A stretch of 11,246 nt of DNA from Bordetella parapertussis (GTDB taxonomy: Bacteria; Pseudomonadota; Gammaproteobacteria; Burkholderiales; SG8-41): the NCBI GenBank assembly GCA_945863085.1, contig CAMBCD010000063.1, positions 1-11,246 of the forward strand, written 5' to 3'. The notes beneath the pieces were generated by a model. It made no database searches and was not told where the DNA came from. It worked only from the letters and a program-made list of their open reading frames with translations. Both the position numbers and the translations under genes were made by a program. This document shows, one piece after another, positions 1-6,966 of the stretch (position 1 is the stretch's first letter; each line of letters starts with the position of its first letter).

Positions 1-2289
1 AAAAGCTGTGCCGCAGAAAGAGGTAATGCCGATGCTATGCAGGACAGGGATGCTGGATACCGCAAGGGCGCCAAAGCCGATCAGAGTCGAAACAAGGCAA
101 ACCAGCAACGAGAACAGTATTCTGTTTTCGCCACCTTGGTCGGTTGCGGCGCGATTGAAAAACAGCGCGTAATTGATGCCGACGCCGAGCACCAGCAACA
201 AGGCCACCAGATGAAAAAGATTGAGACGTTCATTGCACAGGTGAAGGACTGCAACCGTGCACAGCATGCCCAGAAATGAAGGCAGAATTACCCGTAGCGT
301 TGCCCCGGGGCGGCGCAAATGTGCGAATAGCAAGGCCACGATGAGGATGGTGCCCATTACGGAGTACAGAAGTATCTGCTGCCGGTAGCCGATGACCAAC
401 TCGCCGATTTCCTGCTTGAGATCGATCAACAAGGCAGGGGCCAGCGTGCCTGCACGTTCGGACAAAACCTTGCTGTCGGCCACCCCTTTAAGCGTTATCA
501 GGGCCACAGTGCCATTGGTTTGGGTAATCAGCAGGCTCTCTACGCGCAGTCGCCAGGCTTTGTCAGGAATATCACCGATACTTATCGGTGGTAGCTGGCG
601 GGCTTGAGCGATTTCCGCAAGGAACGGCGTAAGTGCATCGGGACGGAACCCGGCAGCTTGCGCTGCAACGGGCAGATCCTGGCGCAGCTGATCGGGGTCA
701 GGCAGGGCCGCCAGCCTTGCCTGCTGTGTCGCACGGCTGGGCAGATAGTCTGCAGCCATGGTGTACCCTGCCAGCAATTTTTCCCGCACTAAAGCATCGA
801 GCGCCGGCCTCAAGATTTCGCTGCCGCGAAGCGCCTGCTCCAGATCTGGCGCCGGTACAGCGATCACGAAACGTACATCAGGTGCGCCAAGTTCCCCGCG
901 TAACCATTGATCGCGAGTTTTCATTTCTGCCGGCAAAGGATTGAGTGCACCAAGATCGTCTTCCCAAGAGAATCCGCCAACCGTGAGGATCAGCAGCGCA
1001 AGCAGGGCCACGCCTCCAGCCAGCCATAGGCGCGGTCGCAGAATCTTTTCCAGCCATCGGGGAGGCATCCATGATGCCGATGCGGTTTGACGTTGACGGG
1101 GAGCCAGTGCAGGAACGACCCAGCGATTGACCAGGCCGGCAACGGTAATGCCGGTCACCGCAAGCAATCCGAGTTGTGCCAGCCCGGCAATTCCGGAAAA
1201 AAGCATGGCCAGATTGCCGGCCAGGGTCGTCAGTACCGCCAATTGCAAGGTAGGCCAGATATTGCGGGCGGCCACTTCAAGCGGAATCTCCGGTCGGGTC
1301 TGCAGCAGCAGGTAACTCGGGTAATCAATCGTTTCGGCAAGCAGGATGATGGCAAAAGACAGCGTGATGCCGTGCATCGTGCCGTAGTACCAGGAAACCA
1401 GCGCCACGGCAGCCAGAATACCGCTGACGGCTGGTATGAATACCAGGATCATCTGCGCCAGATTGCGATACACCCAGACGAGCAGAGCCACAATCAGCCC
1501 AGAAGCAAAGATCGTGAAAGTAAAACTCTCACGTTCGATCAGGCTGCGACTCTCGACTGCATAGATCGCCGGCCCAGACAGAGCCATGCGTATTTCCGGC
1601 GCAGCCAGCGTTGCAAAAGCCTGCTCAATTTCATGTTTGATGGCGCTTTGCATTTCGACAGTGGATGCTGTCTTGCGTATCTCAAGCAGCAGCAATGCCT
1701 TGGTGCCACTGCCATCGAACCATACGCCATGACGCATGGCCGGACCCTGCTGTATATCCATACCCTCCAGTATTTCTGCCAATTCTCCGGTCGGATCGCG
1801 CGCCATCAGCGGCCTGAACAGATCGCCAGACGGCGTGCCCAGGCGTTCACGGGAAATGCTGAGCGCCTGCCGCAAACCTTCCGGCATGAAGCGCTCGGTG
1901 GTTACCGCAGTACTGAGTAGATATCTATGGGCAAACAGCCATTTGTGATCCTGCGCCCTGCGTTCAAACGCGCCGTTGGCAATCAGGCCGAAGGTATTGC
2001 CCTTGGCAAGTCTGCTCGCCAGTGCATCGCTGGCTGTGGCCAGTGTTTCAGCAGACGCATTTTCCAGCGATACCATGATCGCGCGCGCAGCCGGCCCATG
2101 CTGCAATTGCCCGATCAGCAGGTGCTGCCGCAAAGTCGCTGCCTTGGGTAAAAAGGCGCTCATGTCCGTAGCTACCCTGGTATGGGTAAACAGCATGTAA
2201 ATAGCTGCTCCGAGAAGTCCCAGCCAGATTGCTACGGCAACCCAATTCTGTTTGCGGTTCGGAACCGGATCTGAGGAGAAAGGGTGCAT
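1..2289 (-). CDS. MMPL/RND-family exporter of an aryl-polyene-type cluster (3' end outside window)
   Basis: The frame reads leftward from an ATG at 2289 without a stop through about 763 codons to the window edge, so only the last few dozen residues are likely missing (related exporters are usually about 770-800 aa). What is seen: an N-terminal membrane segment near residues 15-35, a large soluble periplasmic part to about 255, a membrane block from about 257 to 395, a second periplasmic part from about 440 to 630, and a second membrane block from about 640 onward. This is the two-fold MMPL/RND layout. The first half keeps the Asp-Tyr pair expected of the proton relay (ETIDYPSYLL, about 319-328); the second half reads GVGINYALFF, with Asn for Asp. 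Inference: proton-driven export of the cluster's lipid-linked product from the inner membrane, working with the LolA-like protein encoded 15 bases upstream. Only a weak Shine-Dalgarno is visible, so coupling to the previous gene is likely. Confidence 0.9.
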   Translation of the reverse strand, partial: MHPFSSDPVPNRKQNWVAVAIWLGLLGAAIYMLFTHTRVATDMSAFLPKAATLRQHLLIGQLQHGPAARAIMVSLENASAETLATASDALASRLAKGNTFGLIANGAFERRAQDHKWLFAHRYLLSTAVTTERFMPEGLRQALSISRERLGTPSGDLFRPLMARDPTGELAEILEGMDIQQGPAMRHGVWFDGSGTKALLLLEIRKTASTVEMQSAIKHEIEQAFATLAAPEIRMALSGPAIYAVESRSLIERESFTFTIFASGLIVALLVWVYRNLAQMILVFIPAVSGILAAVALVSWYYGTMHGITLSFAIILLAETIDYPSYLLLQTRPEIPLEVAARNIWPTLQLAVLTTLAGNLAMLFSGIAGLAQLGLLAVTGITVAGLVNRWVVPALAPRQRQTASASWMPPRWLEKILRPRLWLAGGVALLALLILTVGGFSWEDDLGALNPLPAEMKTRDQWLRGELGAPDVRFVIAVPAPDLEQALRGSEILRPALDALVREKLLAGYTMAADYLPSRATQQARLAALPDPDQLRQDLPVAAQAAGFRPDALTPFLAEIAQARQLPPISIGDIPDKAWRLRVESLLITQTNGTVALITLKGVADSKVLSERAGTLAPALLIDLKQEIGELVIGYRQQILLYSVMGTILIVALLFAHLRRPGATLRVILPSFLGMLCTVAVLHLCNERLNLFHLVALLLVLGVGINYALFFNRAATDQGGENRILFSLLVCLVSTLIGFGALAVSSIPVLHSIGITSFCGTAF

Positions 2290-2304
2290 GTCCAAAACGG
2301 ACGA

Positions 2305-2904
2305 TTAACGCCTGATGGCGTCGATGTTCATGATCGTCCGGTCATCAGACACTTCCTGAATATCGACCTGCCGGAGTTCATCCTGCACCCCGGAGATGCG
2401 GATCGTCCGGATGCGGGAAACCAGATCCGGAGTGATCGGCGACATTTCGAGATTCCAGTTGGCACGCGTGCCTGCAAGCCGCAGTTGATAGTGGCGTCGC
2501 AACGTTTCTTCATCGCCGGCGAGGGTGGCCCGTATGCTTTCCACCAATGCTCCGAGCGCAGGTTGTTCCTTGGCTTGGAACTGGTGCTGCCTGCCATTGG
2601 ATTCCATGGTGATTTTCCCGTTTTCGTAGGTAAAGCGCTCCTGTCTGGGCACCATGGTCATGCGGTCGATGTAATCTGGCCGGCGATAGCGCAATGTGCC
2701 GCTGCTGACCAGGGGGTCCGTGATGAGAGCGAGTATTTTTTTTTCGGTAAATGCCGATTCACGGGTTTTGACTTGCGCCAGGATTTGCATCAACTGGGGA
2801 ATTTCGAAAACGACCGTCTGAGCTGCGGTAGGTGCGGTAAAGCCGCTGATCATCAGCCACAGCCAGGTCCAGCGACACAAGTCAGTTACGCGAGGCGGCC
2901 GCAT
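2305..2904 (-). CDS. LolA-like outer-membrane lipoprotein carrier, periplasmic
   Basis: A 199-residue protein if started at the ATG at 2904, which is followed by a signal peptide: basic start MRPPR, hydrophobic WTWLWLMISGF, and likely cleavage after TAPTAA near residue 28. The mature part has the rhythm of the LolA-related proteins found beside MMPL exporters: FTEKK, then SSGTLRYRRPDYIDR, FTYENGKITME and many beta strands. LolA-family proteins bind lipid chains in a half-barrel and carry them across the periplasm. Here the cargo is inferred to be the lipid-anchored product of the cluster rather than ordinary lipoproteins, because the gene sits between an acyltransferase and an MMPL exporter. 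It overlaps the end of the acyltransferase gene by 23 bases. The open frame extends upstream to 2976, but that start would put 24 extra residues before the signal peptide, so 2904 is preferred. Confidence 0.82.
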   Translation of the reverse strand: MRPPRVTDLCRWTWLWLMISGFTAPTAAQTVVFEIPQLMQILAQVKTRESAFTEKKILALITDPLVSSGTLRYRRPDYIDRMTMVPRQERFTYENGKITMESNGRQHQFQAKEQPALGALVESIRATLAGDEETLRRHYQLRLAGTRANWNLEMSPITPDLVSRIRTIRISGVQDELRQVDIQEVSDDRTIMNIDAIRR

Positions 2905-3787
2905 CGTGCCAGAAATCGAAAAAATTGTACCAGTTGTAAGGGGCGCGCCGGCACTGTGTTTCCAGTCGATCAGCATATCGGGACATCAGGGATTTTACTA
3001 TGGCGTCCTTGGTGCATCCGGCAAACTCATGAATATTGGACAGGGCTTCGAAACGCACGACATAACGGCCATCGCCCATGTACAAACCCGAAAACATCAC
3101 TACGGGTTTCCCGGTAATGGCCGCCAGTAGCATCGGCCCCGTTGGAAACAGGGCTGGTGTCCCAAGGAACGGCATTGCAATGCTTTTTTCCTGACGGTAC
3201 GCGCGATCACCCAGCATGGCGACCAGCGCCCCTTCCTCGAGTGCCTTGTGCACCTGCAGGAAGGTATCTGGCTGGCCCAAGGGAATCAGCGAGTCGCGCC
3301 AGATCGGATTGCGATCGTAAAGCACCGACATCATGGCTGGAGATTGCTCGACCTGCATGAGAATTTTCAGTGAAGTCCCGAGATTAAGCCCGCAACTGCG
3401 CACAGCATCACTGTTGCCTAGGTGGGATCCGATTAAAAGGCATCCCTGGCCCGAAGCAATGATCGTCTGCAGTTCATCAGCACCTTCGATTTCAATGCGC
3501 AGGCTCCGGGTAGTGCCGGCAGAAAAATACAGCCGATCAAGCAGGCATATGGCAAAAGTACGGAAATGTCGCCAGACTTCCATCCGCGTTGGTTGTCGTT
3601 GCCATACTCTGCCCAAAAAATCGACGGAACTGTGGCGTGCATCTGATGCAAACAGGAAAAAGTAGAGGCTGATAGGCCACATCAGCCAGACAGTGGCTGG
3701 CCTGCCCAATACCAGTCCGACCGTGCTGATCAGCCGCAACGCCAGTATCCCGCCACGCTCACGCTGTCCGTGCCAGTTGGCTTTCAT
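2882..3787 (-). CDS. HtrB/LpxL-like lysophospholipid acyltransferase
   Basis: A 301-residue protein starting at the ATG that overlaps the dehydratase stop (ATGA at 3784-3787). The open frame continues six codons further upstream, but the coupled start is more natural. It carries the H-x4-D acyltransferase signature, GSHLGNSD, with His122 and Asp127. It also has the later blocks typical of bacterial lauroyl/myristoyl transferases: GDR near 193-195, the FPTGP loop near 214-218, and the C-terminal APYNWYNFFDFW. A hydrophobic N-terminal segment (about 20-48) anchors it to the inner membrane. In aryl-polyene-type clusters such enzymes are thought to join the polyene acyl chain to a lipid headgroup. 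In many of those clusters a glycosyltransferase 2 domain is fused or adjacent; this protein has none and the neighbouring genes do not supply one. Acceptor and donor cannot be read from sequence. Confidence 0.85.
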   Translation of the reverse strand: MKANWHGQRERGGILALRLISTVGLVLGRPATVWLMWPISLYFFLFASDARHSSVDFLGRVWQRQPTRMEVWRHFRTFAICLLDRLYFSAGTTRSLRIEIEGADELQTIIASGQGCLLIGSHLGNSDAVRSCGLNLGTSLKILMQVEQSPAMMSVLYDRNPIWRDSLIPLGQPDTFLQVHKALEEGALVAMLGDRAYRQEKSIAMPFLGTPALFPTGPMLLAAITGKPVVMFSGLYMGDGRYVVRFEALSNIHEFAGCTKDAIVKSLMSRYADRLETQCRRAPYNWYNFFDFWHDAAASRN

Positions 3788-4092
3788 GAGTTGTTGCAGA
3801 CCCACTCAAAAATGCCACTGGCAATCAGTCCAGTGCCTGCCGTGATGCGAAATGCGACGCGCGTACCGGCACCGCGTTCCATTTTGATGCTGCAGATTTG
3901 CCCTGGCTTGAGCGGATGCAGGAATTTGACTTGCGGCCAGTTGCGCGCAGCCACTGGAGACTGCATCAGTTCTGCAGCCATTTGCTCGCACCAGGCCATC
4001 AGAACTACACCCGGCACGATCGGATCGCCGGGGAAATGACCGGACAGTACCGGATGAGTGTCCGGCATCACAAATTCACGTTTAATGATCAT
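3784..4092 (-). CDS. ApeI/FabZ-like 3-hydroxyacyl-ACP dehydratase (hot-dog fold)
   Basis: A 102-residue single hot-dog domain. The start at 4092 overlaps the ligase stop as ATGA and gives the usual short length; the frame is open upstream to 4179 but that extension lies inside the ligase gene. The dehydratase active-site stretch is clear: HPVLSGHFPGDPIVPGVVL, with the presumed catalytic His19 in GHFPG. The helix that follows (LMAWCEQMAAELM) is also typical. The reaction would be removal of water from a 3-hydroxyacyl-ACP to give a trans-2-enoyl-ACP, the step that leaves a conjugated double bond in each polyene elongation round. The neighbouring ACP and ligase fit this. FabZ for ordinary fatty acid synthesis is normally longer, about 145 aa, and sits in a different gene context, which favours the ApeI-type assignment. 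Confidence 0.85.
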   Translation of the reverse strand: MIIKREFVMPDTHPVLSGHFPGDPIVPGVVLMAWCEQMAAELMQSPVAARNWPQVKFLHPLKPGQICSIKMERGAGTRVAFRITAGTGLIASGIFEWVCNNS

Positions 4093-5453
4093 GATGTCCG
4101 CAGCCGGATGATCAGGTCGAGCAGGGCCTGTCGCGGCAACTTCCCATTGTCGTTGCGCGGTAACCGATCCACCAGCCATACCGGACGGGGCAAAAAAACC
4201 GGATCAAAGTGTTGCGCCAGCGTGTCCCGGATCTGTTGTGCATCAAAATCGGCATCAGCAACCACCAGTGCCACCAGCCGGCCACCATCTTCAGGTTGCA
4301 CCAGTACGGCCTCACGTACGCCGTGCAAAGCACACAATATTGCATTAAGTTCAGACAGTATTGCGCGTTTGCCGCCAACCTTGACCATGTCACTGTTGCG
4401 ACCGAGGAGTAAAAAGCCCCTGACTCCATCCGGTTGAAGCCGGTCATGCAGTTTTTGTGCAGGCATGCCGTCTCGACCACTGACAACCGGCTGAATGCCG
4501 GCAAAAGCCAGATTCAAATCATCGAGCAATCGCCATGTCGTGGTTTGCGCCGTGCGCCGCAGGCCGACCATGCCGGTTTCCGTGCTGCCATAGATTTCCC
4601 ATACCGGTGCGCCCCAGCGCTGCTCCAGCGTTGCCGCAGTTGCTGCAGCCAATGGCATGGTTGATGAAATTATTCCCGCAGGCCTGCGGGCATTGCAATC
4701 GACCTCGGCATCGATATAGGACGCGGCATGCAGCGGCGTCACTATCAGCCATGCTGGAGATTCGGCAGAATCCAGGGCATTCACCATGTCCGCCGGCAAC
4801 AGCGGTCGTTCCGGACGGATGACGCTTCCCCACTGCAAAGGCAGCATCACCGTGGCTTCCAGGCCAAACATGTGTTGAGGTGCGACCGCGCCGATTATGC
4901 TGCCAGCCTGTGGAAGCTGCCAGCCCAGCATGTTGCCAAGGGTGTACGCAGCACTGACCAAGCCCCCCCAGCGCTTCACCAGCCGCTCCGGTTTGCCGGT
5001 GGAGCCGGAGGTGTAAAGAATGGCGGCAATCTGGTCTGGTGCGATGGCCGGTAACCTGACGTTTGTGCCGGTCACTGGCTTGTCGTATCCAATACGCAGG
5101 CATGGTACTGCACTGCACCTGTGCCCCTGCGTTTCCCCATCAATCAGGGCGCAAACAGCACCACTGTCGGTTGCGGCCTGGTTGATGGCCTTGGATGTCC
5201 GGTCAGCAGGCAGGACTGTGGCCAAACCACGGGATAGTGCCGCAACCCAGCCCAGTACAAACGCCGCACGGTCTTCGCACAGATTCAATACGGCGCCGCT
5301 GGTCGGCAGGTGACTGGCCAAATCCACGGCGTACGCTGAAAAAATTTCGTGCGATACCGGCTGGCCTCGCCACCACGTCAACGGTGCCGTGGGTAAATAA
5401 CCCCGCGAAACCGGCAGGGCCATCGTCATATCGGGAGATGTCAGATCATGCAT
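4089..5453 (-). CDS. AMP-dependent acyl/aryl-ACP ligase (ANL family)
   Basis: A 454-residue adenylate-forming enzyme. Motifs in order: the phosphate-binding loop TSGSTGKPE (148-156), EIYGSTETG (287-295), the hinge and acceptor region GRNSDMVKVGGK (351-362), and the C-terminal catalytic lysine in LPRNDNGKLPR (Lys438). It would activate a carboxylic acid with ATP and transfer it to the pantetheine arm of an acyl carrier protein. In aryl-polyene clusters the starter is a 4-hydroxybenzoate- or cinnamate-type acid; this is inferred from context, as the substrate cannot be read here. At about 450 aa it is shorter than typical acyl-CoA synthetases (500-560 aa), as these cluster ligases tend to be. 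The chosen ATG at 5453 overlaps the end of the membrane-protein gene by 13 bases. No good Shine-Dalgarno is seen, which points to translational coupling. A longer open frame reaches 5630 but that part lies over the upstream gene. Confidence 0.88.
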   Translation of the reverse strand: MHDLTSPDMTMALPVSRGYLPTAPLTWWRGQPVSHEIFSAYAVDLASHLPTSGAVLNLCEDRAAFVLGWVAALSRGLATVLPADRTSKAINQAATDSGAVCALIDGETQGHRCSAVPCLRIGYDKPVTGTNVRLPAIAPDQIAAILYTSGSTGKPERLVKRWGGLVSAAYTLGNMLGWQLPQAGSIIGAVAPQHMFGLEATVMLPLQWGSVIRPERPLLPADMVNALDSAESPAWLIVTPLHAASYIDAEVDCNARRPAGIISSTMPLAAATAATLEQRWGAPVWEIYGSTETGMVGLRRTAQTTTWRLLDDLNLAFAGIQPVVSGRDGMPAQKLHDRLQPDGVRGFLLLGRNSDMVKVGGKRAILSELNAILCALHGVREAVLVQPEDGGRLVALVVADADFDAQQIRDTLAQHFDPVFLPRPVWLVDRLPRNDNGKLPRQALLDLIIRLRTS

Positions 5454-5899
5454 TGGCGGTAAAGGCGGAAAAGGCCACCTTGCTGCCGTATGAGCCGAAA
5501 CAATGTCCACGGCGGCGCAAAAGCATGATCCGGAAATCTCAGCTTGCGCCAGACAAACTCCAGCAGGAAAAACAACCCAATAACGCATGAATCCACGAGC
5601 AGCGCAGCAACCCACCAGCCTTGCGGCCATTCCAGAATCAGATGTTTAACGCCGAGCAGCATCAGGAGCAGGCCCCAGGCCGCTGTCAGCCGCCGGGTAT
5701 AACGTGCCAGTCCCGCAGGCAAGGCTGGGCCTGACTCGATGATGGCAATGGCTGTGATCAGCGGGGTTTTGCCGTGACGCAAAGTGCTCAGAAACAGAAA
5801 AGAAACGGCAGAATTGATGGCCAGCGGCAGTAACTGGAGCAGGAGGCCGGGTAAAGTCACCATCGGGGAAGGATGGTGCAATCTGGTGCTTTCCGGCAT
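5441..5899 (-). CDS. Small COG4648-type integral membrane protein
   Basis: A 152-residue hydrophobic protein with about three to four membrane segments (roughly 17-40, 71-89, 96-113). It shows the pattern known from COG4648 proteins of aryl-polyene clusters: a conserved basic/proline stretch RHGKTPLI (41-48), then LARYTRRLTAAWG (64-76), and an acidic-basic end LEFVWRKLRFPDH (113-125). Its biochemical role is not established; it is consistently found between the acyl carrier protein and the ligase in these clusters, as here. It seems short at the N-terminus, because many relatives have further membrane helices before the LPLAIN region. The ACP stop lies only 24 bases upstream, so no missing part can be hidden there in frame without overlap. 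It begins after a weak GGCGG ribosome-binding site and overlaps the ligase start. Confidence 0.72.
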   Translation of the reverse strand: MPESTRLHHPSPMVTLPGLLLQLLPLAINSAVSFLFLSTLRHGKTPLITAIAIIESGPALPAGLARYTRRLTAAWGLLLMLLGVKHLILEWPQGWWVAALLVDSCVIGLFFLLEFVWRKLRFPDHAFAPPWTLFRLIRQQGGLFRLYRQCMI

Positions 5900-5923
5900 T
5901 GTTCCGCCACCGGCCGCTCCTTG

Positions 5924-6205
5924 TTACTTTGTGCGATGCAGGGCGATATGCTCTGCAAGAGCATTCAGGCTGGAGAATATTCGCTGATTATTTTCATCGT
6001 CTGATCGCAGCTGAAAACCATAACGCTTCGAAACTGCGAGCGAGATTTCGAGAATATCGATCGAATCAAGACCAAGTCCGGCATCACCGAACAAAGGAGT
6101 ATTCGGATCGATCTCATCGACAGATTCCTCGAGATTCAGTATCGAAACAACCAACTCCGCCAGATGCAGCGCAATATCGTTAGTCATTTCAGTGGTTGAA
6201 GTCAT
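5924..6205 (-). CDS. Acyl carrier protein
   Basis: A 93-residue acidic, helical protein with the carrier-protein signature GLGLDSIDILEI (43-54); Ser48 is the expected 4'-phosphopantetheine attachment site. The length and the pattern PLFGDAGLGLDSID match type II acyl carrier proteins. It would carry the aryl starter loaded by the downstream ligase and the growing polyene chain processed by the dehydratase. Two in-frame ATG starts exist, at 6205 and at 6187 (MTND...). Neither has a clear Shine-Dalgarno; the longer one is given. The gene follows the lipoprotein gene by 50 bases that contain a strong hairpin, and precedes the membrane protein by 24 bases. Many aryl-polyene clusters carry two tandem carrier proteins; only one is present here. 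Confidence 0.92.
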   Translation of the reverse strand: MTSTTEMTNDIALHLAELVVSILNLEESVDEIDPNTPLFGDAGLGLDSIDILEISLAVSKRYGFQLRSDDENNQRIFSSLNALAEHIALHRTK

Positions 6206-6216
6206 TAATGTACTGG

Positions 6217-6247
6217 GGCAGGTGGCGGGCGGCGCCCGTCACCTGCC
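6217..6247. other. Strong intergenic hairpin between lipoprotein and ACP genes
   Basis: A 14-bp stem (6217-6230 pairs with 6234-6247; one G-T pair, the rest Watson-Crick) closes a 3-base loop. It lies in the 50-base gap between the lipoprotein stop and the ACP start. No T-run follows it on either strand, so it is not a classical rho-independent terminator. An RNA-stability or partial-attenuation element that sets lipoprotein and ACP mRNA levels apart is a reasonable inference. Confidence 0.6.
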
Positions 6248-6255
6248 GGCAGGAA

Positions 6256-6639
6256 TTACAGGGTGTTCAATTGAACATTGATGGCTTTATGCAGGTTCTG
6301 AACCCACCCGTTGTAATTTGAATGGATCGTGGTTCCATCGTAATTCAGATTGGTGCTGCTTTTATAGATGATGCTGTATTGCTTGGCGCTGTACGGAATA
6401 TCGACTACCGCAGTATGGTCGCGCAGCGCGAGAGTACCAATCATCGCATCAGGGCCATTGTCTTTGAGTTGCCAGCCCAGGGTTCCACCGGCGCGCACGA
6501 TAGCTTTGCGTACATCTTCTTTGGACAAGTTTGCTGCATTGGAAACAACGGCTGCATCCTTGACACTAAGGATGGTTGCCGTGCGGCAAGCGCCAAGCAG
6601 TGCTGCGATGAATATAATCGCAAAAATCTTGAATTTCAT
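6256..6639 (-). CDS. Small outer-membrane-type lipoprotein, function unknown
   Basis: A 127-residue lipoprotein. The signal peptide MKFKIFAIIFIAALLGAC ends in a good lipobox (LLGAC) with lipidated Cys18. The next residue is Arg, not Asp, so Lol sorting to the outer membrane is expected. The mature part is about 110 residues of mixed alpha/beta look, with an N-terminal helix (LSKEDVRKAIVRAGGTLGWQL) and a strand-rich half rich in Tyr and Asn (IPYSAKQYSIIYKSS, IHSNYNGWVQNL). I recognise no catalytic motif and cannot name its family with confidence. It is the first gene after the predicted promoter and lies in the same orientation as the aryl-polyene-type genes, so a role in product display or assembly at the outer membrane is possible but unproven. 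The start is set by the lipobox; a GGGGG run lies three bases before the ATG. Confidence 0.85.
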   Translation of the reverse strand: MKFKIFAIIFIAALLGACRTATILSVKDAAVVSNAANLSKEDVRKAIVRAGGTLGWQLKDNGPDAMIGTLALRDHTAVVDIPYSAKQYSIIYKSSTNLNYDGTTIHSNYNGWVQNLHKAINVQLNTL

Positions 6640-6732
6640 ATGCCCCCATTGGGAAATCAGTGGATTGTTAATCTCGTTATTTATAAGGCCGGATACGCTC
6701 TTTTCCGATTGAAAAACACCGAGCCGGGAAGC

Positions 6733-6761
6733 AATATAACTGGCAGATATTGGAATGTAAA
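6733..6761 (-). promoter_or_regulatory. Sigma70-like promoter for the aryl-polyene-type operon
   Basis: On the minus strand a -35 box TTTACA (6756-6761) and a -10 box TATATT (6733-6738) are separated by exactly 17 bases. Each matches the sigma70 consensus at five of six positions. Transcription would begin near 6726, giving a leader of about 87 bases before the lipoprotein ATG at 6639. No other equally good promoter was seen between here and the ACP gene, so the operon probably starts here. Confidence 0.55.
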
Positions 6762-6826
6762 GTTGAGGCGGGGAGTTCCGGGACGGGAAAAATTAGGGAC
6801 ATCGGCGACGTGGTCTCCAAGGCCAC

Positions 6827-6836
6827 GGGGGGGGGG
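6827..6836. repeat. Homopolymer of ten G
   Basis: Ten consecutive G (plus strand) lie about 65 bases upstream of the operon -35 box and 130 bases before the RidA-like start. Such tracts change length by slippage; this one is outside any recognised coding frame. Confidence 0.9.
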
Positions 6837-6966
6837 CGGGAAAGTCCACATGCAGACATCAAGATGGACTCGCTTCCTTGATGCCTATATTGCTTGTGTG
6901 CCGCAACAAAAACAACGTTGTATCTGCAGTGTCATCAGGTTTCAGATTCGATCACGGAAAGGAAGC

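Larger units (their letters stand above)
6640..6966. other. Intergenic region with operon promoter and a G10 run
   Basis: No gene is visible between the lipoprotein start and the RidA-like start. The stretch holds the minus-strand promoter described separately, a run of ten G at 6827-6836, and a weak inverted repeat (6857-6863 with 6877-6883, 7 bp stem, 13-base loop). Short open frames crossing it have no recognisable protein features. Plus-strand promoter elements for the RidA-like remnant could not be picked out with confidence. Confidence 0.6.

Noticed and set aside
1087..1920. Long plus-strand open frame opposite the MMPL gene
   Set aside because: Its translation is rich in Gln, Arg and His with no domain or membrane pattern, while the minus strand carries a full MMPL protein. 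It is an antisense shadow.
2284..3117. Plus-strand 277-codon frame opposite the LolA and acyltransferase genes
   Set aside because: No recognisable protein features; both genes on the other strand have clear signal peptide and catalytic motifs.
6857..6883. 7-bp inverted repeat as an operator or terminator
   Set aside because: Short stem, long loop, no T-run and no matching second site; it may be chance.
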